Positions 31,265 to 38,947 of a stretch of DNA of 45,266 nt are shown one piece after another. Every line of letters begins with the position of its first letter. The stretch's first letter is position 1. The stretch is taken from the NCBI GenBank assembly GCA_016220035.1, contig JACRIO010000187.1, forward strand, positions 1 through 45,266, read 5' to 3'. The notes beneath the pieces were generated by a model. It saw nothing but the letters and a program-made list of their open reading frames with translations. It had not been told where the DNA came from and made no database searches. Both the position numbers and the translations under genes were made by a program. Source of the DNA: Planctomycetota bacterium (lineage in GTDB: Bacteria; Planctomycetota; UBA1135; GCA-002686595).

Positions 31265-32659
31265 TCACTTGCGCGCCTTCGGACCCTCCCACGTCCTCCA
31301 CACGTTCTCGTACTGCTTCAACCCGTCCTTCCAGCCCTTCGACCACGCGTCGAACGCGTCGAAGCCGAGCTTGCCAGGGAGCTCGACCTTGCGCAGGCCC
31401 TCCATGCGCTCGCCGAACTCGGAGGGGAAACCGTCGAGGAGGAAGCCCTTGGGGAGTCCCTCGAGCACGGCCTCCGCGACCTTCGCCTCGCTCTTCTCGT
31501 TCCACCACGCCTCCCACATCGCCTTCGAGGCCTTCGCGTGCGCCTTCACCTTCTCGTCGAACTTCAGAACGTCGAGGAACGCCTCCACCGCGTCGACGCC
31601 GCGGAAGTTCTCGCGCAGCGGGATCAAGTGACCGAGCCACGGCTTGCCGTCGAGCACGAGCGCCTTCTTCAGCAGCGTCTTCTCGAGCTCCTTCACGTGC
31701 GCCGCGCCGTGCTTCTCGATCGCGGCGATCCACGTCTTCGCCTCGCTCGCGACCTTCGCGTCGACGCTCTTGAACGGCACCGGCCCCTTGCCCTCGAGGC
31801 GGCGGAGCACGTCGCGCGCGCCCGAGAAGTCGACCAGCGTCTCCCACTGGTACTCGTCCGCCGGCTTCACCGTCAGGATGCGCTTCGCGCAGTCGAGCGC
31901 CTCCTCCGGCGTCTTCGCGGTCATCCCCTGGCACCAGTCGAGCGTCTCGGTCGCGCGGATCGCGTTGGGCCAGTGGTTGTAGCGATCGAGGCGGTTCAGG
32001 TGGACGAGCTCGAAACCCTTCTCGACGTACGTGTCGCGCGCGCCCGGACTCTGGCCGTACGGCACGACGGGATCGCCGGTGCCGTGCATGAACGCGAGCG
32101 CGACCTTCTTCAGCCCCGGCGCGAACTTCGCCCACGTCCACGAGCCCGAGGCGTGCGCGACGACGCCTGCGACCGCGTTCGGGTACTCGCCCGCGAAGTA
32201 GGTGACGAAGAAACCGCCCTGGCTGTGGCCGTAGAGGTAGATGCGATCGACCGCGAACGTCGCGCGCAGCTCCTCGAGGAACTCCGCGAACGCGCTCGCG
32301 TCCTTCGGCTCGCCGAGGAAGAGCCGCGTGTCCCCTTGACCCTCGGAAGTGCCGTCGACGGAGACGACGACGTCGTTCGGGCGGAACACACCGACCTTGT
32401 TGTTCCAGTGGCCCCAGCGGTAATCGAGGCCGGTGCCGTGCAGGATCACGGTGAGATTGCGCGGCGTCTTCGCGTCGTAGCCGGGCGGCAGCGTCCACGT
32501 GTAGCGCAGGCCCTTCTTCGAGGTCCACGCGAAGACCTTCGAATCGGGTGCGGAAGCCGCGGGCGCGCGGCGCTCGGGGTCGTCGACGGGCCGCGCGAAC
32601 GCGCTGGCGAAAAGGACGAAGAGCGCGACGAGGAAGGCGATCGGCGTTCGAGCGTGCAT
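31265..32659 (-). CDS. Secreted alpha/beta hydrolase (esterase/PHB-depolymerase-like)
   Basis: The ATG at 32659 was chosen because a GAGG-containing ribosome site lies just upstream and a signal peptide follows ('TPIAFLVALFVLFASAFARP'); the protein has 464 residues. The hydrolase domain spans about 40-270: 'LTVILHGTGLDYRWGHWN' (oxyanion region), the nucleophile Ser146 in 'IYLYGHSQGGFFVTYFAGE', and the acid in 'FMHGTGDPVVPYGQSPGA'. A His in 'NRLDRYNHWPNAI' is the best candidate for the third triad member. The C-terminal 190 residues are helical and Lys/Glu/Ala/Trp-rich ('KASKAMWEAWWNEKSEAKVA') and I do not recognise them. Feruloyl-esterase, acetyl-esterase or polyester-depolymerase activity is possible. 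It stands alone between two minus-strand units. Confidence 0.8.
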   Translation of the reverse strand: MHARTPIAFLVALFVLFASAFARPVDDPERRAPAASAPDSKVFAWTSKKGLRYTWTLPPGYDAKTPRNLTVILHGTGLDYRWGHWNNKVGVFRPNDVVVSVDGTSEGQGDTRLFLGEPKDASAFAEFLEELRATFAVDRIYLYGHSQGGFFVTYFAGEYPNAVAGVVAHASGSWTWAKFAPGLKKVALAFMHGTGDPVVPYGQSPGARDTYVEKGFELVHLNRLDRYNHWPNAIRATETLDWCQGMTAKTPEEALDCAKRILTVKPADEYQWETLVDFSGARDVLRRLEGKGPVPFKSVDAKVASEAKTWIAAIEKHGAAHVKELEKTLLKKALVLDGKPWLGHLIPLRENFRGVDAVEAFLDVLKFDEKVKAHAKASKAMWEAWWNEKSEAKVAEAVLEGLPKGFLLDGFPSEFGERMEGLRKVELPGKLGFDAFDAWSKGWKDGLKQYENVWRTWEGPKARK

Positions 32660-32789
32660 GCGGACACCTCTCTGGAGACGGGTGCATGTCGCCATGCATG
32701 CATGGGATTGCGGAACTTCCAAGTCGTCGGCGACTCCTCCCCGGTACGGCCGCGCGACGTTGCGTGTTGGCTTCGCGCGGCGAGGATCC

Positions 32790-33698
32790 TCACTGCGGCA
32801 GCTTCGATCGATAGCTCTGCGGATCGGCCCAGAACTTCGTTGGGCAGTTCGGGCAGCAGAAGCCGATCACGCGGCCCTCGAAGACGATCGTGTAGGCGGG
32901 GTTCACCGGCGTGCCGCTCACGGGGCACGTCGCGTTGATCGGCTTCAGCGCGGAGGCGGCTGCCGGCGCTGCACTCGGCGCAGCGGGCGCGGCGCGGCCG
33001 GAGACGAGCTGGACGACAGGCTCCTCCTCGACGGGTTTCGCGGGCCCGGTGTCGCCGGCGTCGACGCGCAGCGCGGGACGGAGCACGCGCAGGCGTTCGA
33101 TCGCCTGCGCGTCGAGCCCCGAGCGCCACACGTGCAGCTCGACGAGCGCGGGCAGCTTCACGAGCACGTCGACCCCGCGCGCGTCGAGCTTCGTCTGCTC
33201 GACGACGAGCGTCGCGAGCTTCGCGTGCGCGCCGAGACGCGCGAGCGCCGCGTCGTCGACCGCGGTCGCGCGCAGGTCGAGGCGTTCGAGGTTCGGCATC
33301 GTTGCGACGACGGCGAGTGTCGCTCCGCCCGCCCTCGTGCGCGCGAGACCGAGGTGCGCGACGCTATCCTTCACGGGAACGAGGAGCTCCGCGAGCGCGC
33401 CGTCCTCGAGCTGCGTCGCGGCGGCGCAGTCGATCCAAAGGGTCCCGCGCGCCGGATCGAAGGTCTGCACGTGCACGAAGGCCGCGCGCAGTCGGTCGAG
33501 CGCGCTCGCGGCGACAGGGACGGCCGCGACGAGCGCGGTGGCGGCCGGTGGTTCCTTCGGCGCGGCCGACGGGAGTTTCGGCGCAAGCGTTTCCTCCGCC
33601 GCGAGCGTCGCCTTCGGTGCGGGCGTTTCCTCCGGCGCGGGCCGCGAAGCACACGCCGCCGCGGCGAGCGCGAGCAGCGCCGTCGCGAGCAGCCTCAC
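32790..33698 (-). CDS. Lipoprotein with leucine-rich-repeat-like segment and C-terminal YHS-type metal domain
   Basis: The GTG start at 33698 sits seven bases after AAGGAGG and overlaps the preceding TGA; the protein has 302 residues. A lipoprotein signal ('LLATALLALAAAAC') leads to an Ala/Pro/Glu linker. Residues of about 75-215 contain leucine-rich-repeat-like units ('MPNLERLDLRATAVDDAALA', 'LATLVVEQTKLDARGVDVLV'). The C-terminus (about 255-302) is 'CPVSGTPVNPAYTIVFEGRV' followed by 'IGFCCPNCPTKFWADPQSY', a YHS-like zinc/copper-binding domain with Cys-x3-Gly and CCxxC. YHS domains occur with metal transport and with planctomycete cytochrome proteins. Direct coupling to the DUF1501 gene indicates a shared pathway at the cell surface. 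Confidence 0.72.
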   Translation of the reverse strand: MRLLATALLALAAAACASRPAPEETPAPKATLAAEETLAPKLPSAAPKEPPAATALVAAVPVAASALDRLRAAFVHVQTFDPARGTLWIDCAAATQLEDGALAELLVPVKDSVAHLGLARTRAGGATLAVVATMPNLERLDLRATAVDDAALARLGAHAKLATLVVEQTKLDARGVDVLVKLPALVELHVWRSGLDAQAIERLRVLRPALRVDAGDTGPAKPVEEEPVVQLVSGRAAPAAPSAAPAAASALKPINATCPVSGTPVNPAYTIVFEGRVIGFCCPNCPTKFWADPQSYRSKLPQ

Positions 33699-35155
33699 GC
33701 GAGCACCTCCTTCACCACGCGCCCCGAGACGTCCGTCAACCGGAAGTCGCGGCCTTGGTGCCGATAGACGAGCCGCTCGTGCTCGAACCCGAGCTGGTCG
33801 AGGAGCGTCGCGTGCAGGTCGTGCACCTCGACGGGGTTCTCGACGATGTTGTAGCCGTAGTCGTCCGTCTTGCCGTGGGTGATGCCGCGCTGGATGCCCG
33901 CGCCCGTCATCCACGTCGTGAAGCAGCGCGGATGGTGGTCGCGGCCGTAATCGGTCTCTGTGAGCGTGCCCTGGCTGTACACCGTGCGTCCGAACTCGCC
34001 CGACCACAGCACGAGCGTGTCGTCGAGCAGCCCGCGCCGCTTCAGGTCGAGGATCAGTGCCGCCTGCGGCTGGTCGACGACCTGGCACTGCTGGCGGATC
34101 TCCTTCGGCAGATTCGCGTGCGCGTCCCAGCCGCGCATGTAGAGCTGCACGAAGCGCACGCCGCGCTCCGCGAGCCGGCGCGCGAGCAGGCAGTTCGCGG
34201 CGAACGAGCCGGGCTTGTGCACGTCGGGGCCGTACAGCGCCAGCGTGTCCGCGTCCTCGTCGGAGAAGTCCGTGAGCTCGGGCACCGACATTTGCATGCG
34301 GTACGCCATCTCGCTCTGCGCGATGCGCGCGCGGATCTCGGGGTCCAGGCTCTTCGCATACTCGCGCTCGTTCAGCTCGCTCACGAGGTCGAGCATCGTG
34401 CGTCGGTCGCCGCGCTCCACGCCGGGCGGATCATTCAAGTAGAGCACCGGCGTCTTGCCCGCGCGCAGTCGGCAACCCTGGTGCTCGCTCGGGAGGAAAC
34501 CACTGCCCCAGAAGCGCGCGGAGAGCGCCTGCATGTTGCCGAGCCCCTGCGTGATGAGCACGACGAACGACGGCAGGTTCTCGTTCGCGCTGCCGAGGCC
34601 GTAACTCACCCACGCGCCGAACGACGGCCGCCCCGGCTGCTGATTGCCGGTCTGGAAGAACGTGATGCCGGGCTCGTGGTTGATCGCGTCCGTCCGCATC
34701 GAGTGGACGAAGCAGAGCTCGCTCGCGATCGCCGCGGTGTGCGGGATGAGCTCGCTCAGCCACACGCCGTCCTGTTGGTTCGCGTAGCGGCTGAAGCGGA
34801 ACATCGACGGCGCGACGGGAAAGCGCGTCTGGCCGCTGGTCATGCCGGTGAGGCGCTGGCCCTGGCGAATCGAGTCGGGCAGATCCTCGTCGAAGCGCGT
34901 GCGCAGTCCCGGCTTGTAGTCGTAGAGGTCGAGCTGGCTCGGCGCGCCCTCCATGTGCATGTAGATGACGCGCTTCGCGCGCGGCGCGAAGTGCGGACCG
35001 CGCGACGAGGCGCTCTTGCGGTCGTCCGCGCGCGCATCGCGGCCGAGGATCGAGGACAACGCCGCGATGCCGAGCCCGGCGCCGAGGCCCTTTGCGGCGC
35101 TCGAGAAGAAACGTCGGCGCGTGAGGCCGAGATGATGCTCTTCGATCGGGTGCAT
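33695..35155 (-). CDS. DUF1501 Tat-exported protein
   Basis: The 486-residue protein starts at the ATG at 35155. It begins with a twin-arginine signal: 'LTRRRFFSSAAKGLGAGLGI'. The DUF1501 body shows the usual landmarks: 'RAKRVIYMHMEGAPSQLDLY', 'MRTDAINHEPGITFFQTGNQ', 'RPSFGAWVSYGLGSANENLP', 'LWSGEFGRTVYSQ', 'GRDHHPRCFTTWMTGAGI' and a closing 'EVHDLHATLLDQLGFEH'. DUF1501 proteins belong to the alkaline-phosphatase/sulfatase-like fold, but their reaction is not established. In Planctomycetota they follow DUF1549/DUF1553 proteins almost invariably, as here with four bases between the genes. Tat export suggests a folded, possibly metal-containing protein. Confidence 0.93.
   Translation of the reverse strand: MHPIEEHHLGLTRRRFFSSAAKGLGAGLGIAALSSILGRDARADDRKSASSRGPHFAPRAKRVIYMHMEGAPSQLDLYDYKPGLRTRFDEDLPDSIRQGQRLTGMTSGQTRFPVAPSMFRFSRYANQQDGVWLSELIPHTAAIASELCFVHSMRTDAINHEPGITFFQTGNQQPGRPSFGAWVSYGLGSANENLPSFVVLITQGLGNMQALSARFWGSGFLPSEHQGCRLRAGKTPVLYLNDPPGVERGDRRTMLDLVSELNEREYAKSLDPEIRARIAQSEMAYRMQMSVPELTDFSDEDADTLALYGPDVHKPGSFAANCLLARRLAERGVRFVQLYMRGWDAHANLPKEIRQQCQVVDQPQAALILDLKRRGLLDDTLVLWSGEFGRTVYSQGTLTETDYGRDHHPRCFTTWMTGAGIQRGITHGKTDDYGYNIVENPVEVHDLHATLLDQLGFEHERLVYRHQGRDFRLTDVSGRVVKEVLA
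33704..33712 (-). promoter_or_regulatory. Near-perfect Shine-Dalgarno for the YHS/LRR lipoprotein
   Basis: AAGGAGGTG on the minus strand, with seven bases between AAGGAGG and the GTG at 33698, decides that start. It lies inside the end of the DUF1501 gene, so translation of the two is coupled but independently strong. Confidence 0.65.
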
Positions 35156-35159
35156 GCGG

Positions 35160-38100
35160 TCAGTTCCTCGAAATCGTCGCGTCGAGTGCGAGCACCGAGT
35201 TCGCGATCATCGTCCACGCGGCGAGCTCGCTCGCGTCGAGTTCCATCGCGCGCGGCGCCTGTCCGACCGCCAGCAGCTTCGTCGCGTCGTCCTTCTTCGC
35301 TCGGTAGCGGTCGCGGAAGCGTGCGAGCGCCTTCTCGAGCGCCGCCGACTCCTCCGCGTCCGGCGCTCGGCCCGCGCAATGGCGGAAGAGCGTCGTGAGC
35401 CGTTCGCCGTCGCCGCCCGGCGCGACGAGCGTGCGCTCGGCGAGCTTGCGCGCGGCTTCGACGACCTGGTCGTCGTTCCAGAGCACGAGCGCCTGCAGCG
35501 GCGGGTTCGTGCTGTTGCGGCGGATGACGCACGACTCGCGCGTCGGCGCGTCGAAGGTCGTGAGCGACGGCGGCGGCGAGGCGCGCTTCCAGAACGTGTA
35601 GAGGCTGCGGCGCCAGAGGTCGTCGCCGCTCCCCTGCACATAGGTCCGCGTGTTCGACACGGGCATCGCGACCTCCTCCCACAACCCATCGGGCTGGTAG
35701 GGGCGCACCGACGCGCCGCCGAGCTTCTCGACGAGCAGGCCCGCGACGTAGAGCGCTTGATCGCGGATCGTCTCGGCGCCGAGGCGCTTGCGCGGGAAGT
35801 GCGCGAGCAAACGGCCGTCGGGGTCGAGCTCCGCGAGCTCGGGCCGCGCGCGCGAGCTCTGGCGGTACGCACTGCTCGTGACGAGCAGCTTCAACAGCGC
35901 GCGCGTGTCCCAGCCTTTCTCGCGGTACTCGAGCGCGAGCCAGTCGAGCAGCTCGGGATGGCTCGGCCACTCGCCCTGCATGCCGAAGTCCTCGCTCGTG
36001 CGCACGATGCCGACGCCGAAGACGAGCTCCCACAGCCGGTTCACGGCGACGCGCGCGACGAGCGGGTTCTCCGGCGCGAGCAGCCACTGCGCGAGACCGC
36101 GTCGGTCCGCGGGCGCTCCTTCGGGGAGCTTCCCGAGCGCCGCCGGCACCGCGCGCTTCACGGGTCGCGCCTTGTCGGCCTTGTCGTACTCGCCGCGCTG
36201 CAGCACGAACACGTCGCGCGGCTTGTCGAGCTCCTTCATCACCATCGTGCGCGGGATCTTGCCGTCGAGCTGCGCGAGGCCCGCCTCAGCGGTCGCGATC
36301 GCGTCCTTCAATCGCCGGTACTCCGCGGAGAAGAGCGCGCGCCACCCGCTCTGCCAGCGCGCCTCGAGCTCGGTGCCGCGCACGCGCGGCGGCAGCAGCG
36401 ACGCGACGAGATCGCCGTAGAGCTCGTCCGCGCGGGCCGCCGGCTTGAAGTAGAAGCCCGCCTGGCCCGCGGTGTTCACGATCTTCATCACGAGCACGTT
36501 GCGGCCGCGGTGGAGCTGGACCTTCGTCCGATCCTGGTCCGGCGCGAGACCGCGATCGACCTCGCGGCGGAAGACCTCTCGTCCGTCGAGGTAGAGCACG
36601 AGCCCGTCGTCGCTGCCGAGCGCGAGCTCGAGCTCGCGCTCCGAGGGAGCGTACAGATCGCGCGCGACGAAGATCGCCCCCGCCGTCGCGGGCAACTCGT
36701 TCGCGCGCCCGTCGACGAACGTGGGGACGTCGCGCCAATACTGGTTGCCGAAACCGAAGTTGCGCTCGTGGTCGATGAGCGTGTCGGTCTCGGGGCCGTA
36801 GAGACGCGTGTACGGCTCGTTGCGCGACTCCGCGGGCAAGGGGCCGAGCTGGTACCAGGTGCTCATCGCGGTCGGCAGCCGCGCGATGCCCGCGGCGTCG
36901 AGCGCGCCGAGCGTCACGCGCGGACGGCGCAAGACGTGCTGCGCGTACTGCGAGCGGTGCAGGAGCCGCACGGTGACGAGCGTGCCGCCGGGGAAACCGA
37001 ACGGACGCTCCGCGAGCAAGAGCAGCGCGCGGTTGCCGCCCTTTTCGTGTCCGTCGAGGGCCCAACCGAGCCGGTCGTTCGCGTCGAGGACGTTCACCGC
37101 GCGGTAGTCGCCGTTGGGCTGCTCGAAATCGGCCCACGCCCACTCGAGCGGCACGCGCTCCTTCTTCTCGGGCTCGTCGACCGGCGCGATCTCGAGCTGC
37201 ACGCCGCTGAGCACGACGTTGCCGTTGTCGAAACGGCCGAGCAGCGCCTTGTCCCCCGGCTTCAACGCATCGGCGAGCGCTTCGACGAGCACGACGCGCT
37301 GGTTCGTCGCTTCGGTGCGCAGCGTGAGCACGAAGTCGTCGACGTCGGGGTTCTTGCCGCTCGCGCGCACGGAGCCGTCGTCGAGCACCTCCATCGTCGC
37401 TCCGCCGGTCGATTGAGCGCTCACGACCTGCGTTTCCGCCCACGCGAGCCCCGACGTGCGCGCTAGCTCGTCCAGGAAGAGCTTCTGCTTCGCCGTCTCG
37501 TCGGGCGCGGGCCGATCGAGCTCGACCTTCAGCTCGCCGAGACGCGTGTCGAGCTTCAATCGCTCCGCCCGCTGCTCGTCCGAAGGCACCGTCATGAACG
37601 GCTCGAACGCGCGCGTCGGATCCGTGCGCTGGTCGTAGAGCCCGGGTTCCTCGTTCGAAGCGAAGAAGGCGTAGAGCGCGTAGAAGTCGTCCTGTCTTAT
37701 CGGATCGTACTTATGGTCGTGGCAGCGCGCGCAGCCGAGCGTGAGCCCGAGGAACACCGAGCCCGTCGTCGCGGCGCGGTCGACCGCGTACTCGACCAGG
37801 TACTCCGCGGGGATCGCGCCGCCTTCGTCGGTCGTCACGTGGTTGCGGTGGAAGCCGCTCGCGACCTTCTGGTCCTGCGTCGCGTTCGGGAAGAGGTCGC
37901 CCGCGAGCTGCTCCGTCACGAAGCGGTCGAACGGCATGCCGTCGCGGAACGCGCGCAGCACCCAGTCGCGCCACGGCCAGATCGAACGTCCGGCGTCGGT
38001 GTGGATGCCGCACGTGTCCGCGTAGCGCGCCGCGTCGAGCCACGGAACGGCCAAGCGCTCGGCGTGGCGCGTTCGATACGGCTCCTCACCGAGCAGTCGG

Positions 38101-38720
38101 TCGACGAGCCGTTCGTACGCATCGGGACGCGCGTCGGCGAGGAAGCGGTCGAGCTCCTCCGGCGTCGGCGGCAGACCGGTGAGATCGAGGAACACGCGGC
38201 GCGCGAGCACGTCGCGCTCGGCGGGCGGGTTCGGCGCGACGCCGAGCTCCTCCAGACGCGCGAGCACGAAGCGGTCGACCGCGTTCTCGCACCAGGGCGC
38301 GTCGCGGGGAGTCGGCACGGCGGGACGCTCGGGCGCCGTGAACGACCAATGCGGCTCGTACTCCGCGCCCTGCTCGATCCAGAGGCGCAGCGTTTCGATC
38401 TCGACCGCCGAGAGCGCGCGCTTGTTGCTCGACGCGGGCGGCATGTGCTCGTCCTGCTCCGTCGAAGCGACGCGGCGGAGGAGCTCGCTCTCGCCCGCGT
38501 TCCCGGGCACGATCGCCGCGTAACCGCCGCGGTCGAGGAGCGCGGTGTCGCGCTCGTCGAGCCGCAACTTCGCCTGCCGCTTGTTCGCGTCGGAGCCGTG
38601 GCACGTGAAGCAACGGTCCGCGAGGATCGGCCGCACGTCGCGGTCGTAGCGCACCGCGCGCGCGCGGCCCCTCGTTCGTCGGCGATGCGAACGAAGCAGC
38701 GAGCAGCGTGAACCCGACAC
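35160..38720 (-). CDS. PSCyt1-DUF1549-DUF1553 (PSD1) c-type cytochrome protein, frameshifted at its 5' end
   Basis: The continuous frame gives 1186 residues from a GTG at 38720, but its first 25 residues are Arg/Ser-rich and not a signal. The mature protein starts at 'VRYDRDVRPILADRCFTCHG' (heme motif CFTCH). DUF1549 follows ('VFLDLTGLPPTPEELDRFLA', 'RYADTCGIHTDAGRSIWPWR') with a second motif CARCH in 'LGLTLGCARCHDHKYDPI'. A middle region has carbohydrate-binding-like beta modules (about 400-800, 'FVDGRANELPATAGAIFVAR'). DUF1553 ends the protein ('NPLVARVAVNRLWELVFGVG', 'SAYRQSSRARPEL', 'CVIRRNSTNPPLQALVLWND'). A good signal peptide exists in another frame at 38736. The shift falls in a (CG)6 run at 38655-38666, where two more bases would join the two. 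It is the first gene of a unit with DUF1501 and the YHS lipoprotein. Confidence 0.92.
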   Translation of the reverse strand: MSGSRCSLLRSHRRRTRGRARAVRYDRDVRPILADRCFTCHGSDANKRQAKLRLDERDTALLDRGGYAAIVPGNAGESELLRRVASTEQDEHMPPASSNKRALSAVEIETLRLWIEQGAEYEPHWSFTAPERPAVPTPRDAPWCENAVDRFVLARLEELGVAPNPPAERDVLARRVFLDLTGLPPTPEELDRFLADARPDAYERLVDRLLGEEPYRTRHAERLAVPWLDAARYADTCGIHTDAGRSIWPWRDWVLRAFRDGMPFDRFVTEQLAGDLFPNATQDQKVASGFHRNHVTTDEGGAIPAEYLVEYAVDRAATTGSVFLGLTLGCARCHDHKYDPIRQDDFYALYAFFASNEEPGLYDQRTDPTRAFEPFMTVPSDEQRAERLKLDTRLGELKVELDRPAPDETAKQKLFLDELARTSGLAWAETQVVSAQSTGGATMEVLDDGSVRASGKNPDVDDFVLTLRTEATNQRVVLVEALADALKPGDKALLGRFDNGNVVLSGVQLEIAPVDEPEKKERVPLEWAWADFEQPNGDYRAVNVLDANDRLGWALDGHEKGGNRALLLLAERPFGFPGGTLVTVRLLHRSQYAQHVLRRPRVTLGALDAAGIARLPTAMSTWYQLGPLPAESRNEPYTRLYGPETDTLIDHERNFGFGNQYWRDVPTFVDGRANELPATAGAIFVARDLYAPSERELELALGSDDGLVLYLDGREVFRREVDRGLAPDQDRTKVQLHRGRNVLVMKIVNTAGQAGFYFKPAARADELYGDLVASLLPPRVRGTELEARWQSGWRALFSAEYRRLKDAIATAEAGLAQLDGKIPRTMVMKELDKPRDVFVLQRGEYDKADKARPVKRAVPAALGKLPEGAPADRRGLAQWLLAPENPLVARVAVNRLWELVFGVGIVRTSEDFGMQGEWPSHPELLDWLALEYREKGWDTRALLKLLVTSSAYRQSSRARPELAELDPDGRLLAHFPRKRLGAETIRDQALYVAGLLVEKLGGASVRPYQPDGLWEEVAMPVSNTRTYVQGSGDDLWRRSLYTFWKRASPPPSLTTFDAPTRESCVIRRNSTNPPLQALVLWNDDQVVEAARKLAERTLVAPGGDGERLTTLFRHCAGRAPDAEESAALEKALARFRDRYRAKKDDATKLLAVGQAPRAMELDASELAAWTMIANSVLALDATISRN
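38655..38666. repeat. (CG)6 dinucleotide run at the frameshift point
   Basis: Six CG units followed by G. A seventh unit would fuse the signal-peptide frame to the PSCyt1/PSD1 frame. This is where replication slippage or a base-calling error is most likely. Confidence 0.8.
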
Positions 38721-38736
38721 CGAAACGGAGCAGCAT
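38667..38736 (-). other. Out-of-frame signal peptide belonging to the PSCyt1/PSD1 gene
   Basis: An ATG at 38736 begins 'MLLRFGVGFTLLAASFASPT', a normal Sec signal peptide with a likely cut after Ala-Ser. The frame then runs into the CG repeat and out of phase with the cytochrome. This is the export signal that the continuous downstream frame lacks. Confidence 0.75.
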
Positions 38737-38947
38737 GCGCGTGGGGGGAGTGAGGTCCGGGGGCGCGAGAACCCAGCTCGCGACCGCGCGCGGGTCGCGC
38801 GGCGGCCTCAGGATACTCGTGGCGCGACGGGAGTGTGCCGGTGCCGCGCTCTCGAACCCCAATCAGGCCAGTGGTCTGGATTCGGCCCCGAAAACGACGG
38901 CGCGAGGGCGGGGACCCGCCCGGCCCCGCGCGTCTTCGATCCAGCGA

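Noticed and set aside
38655-38670. Programmed ribosomal frameshifting at the CG run
   Set aside because: There is no slippery heptamer such as A-AAA-AAG and no suitable downstream pseudoknot that I can see; slippage of the DNA repeat is more likely.
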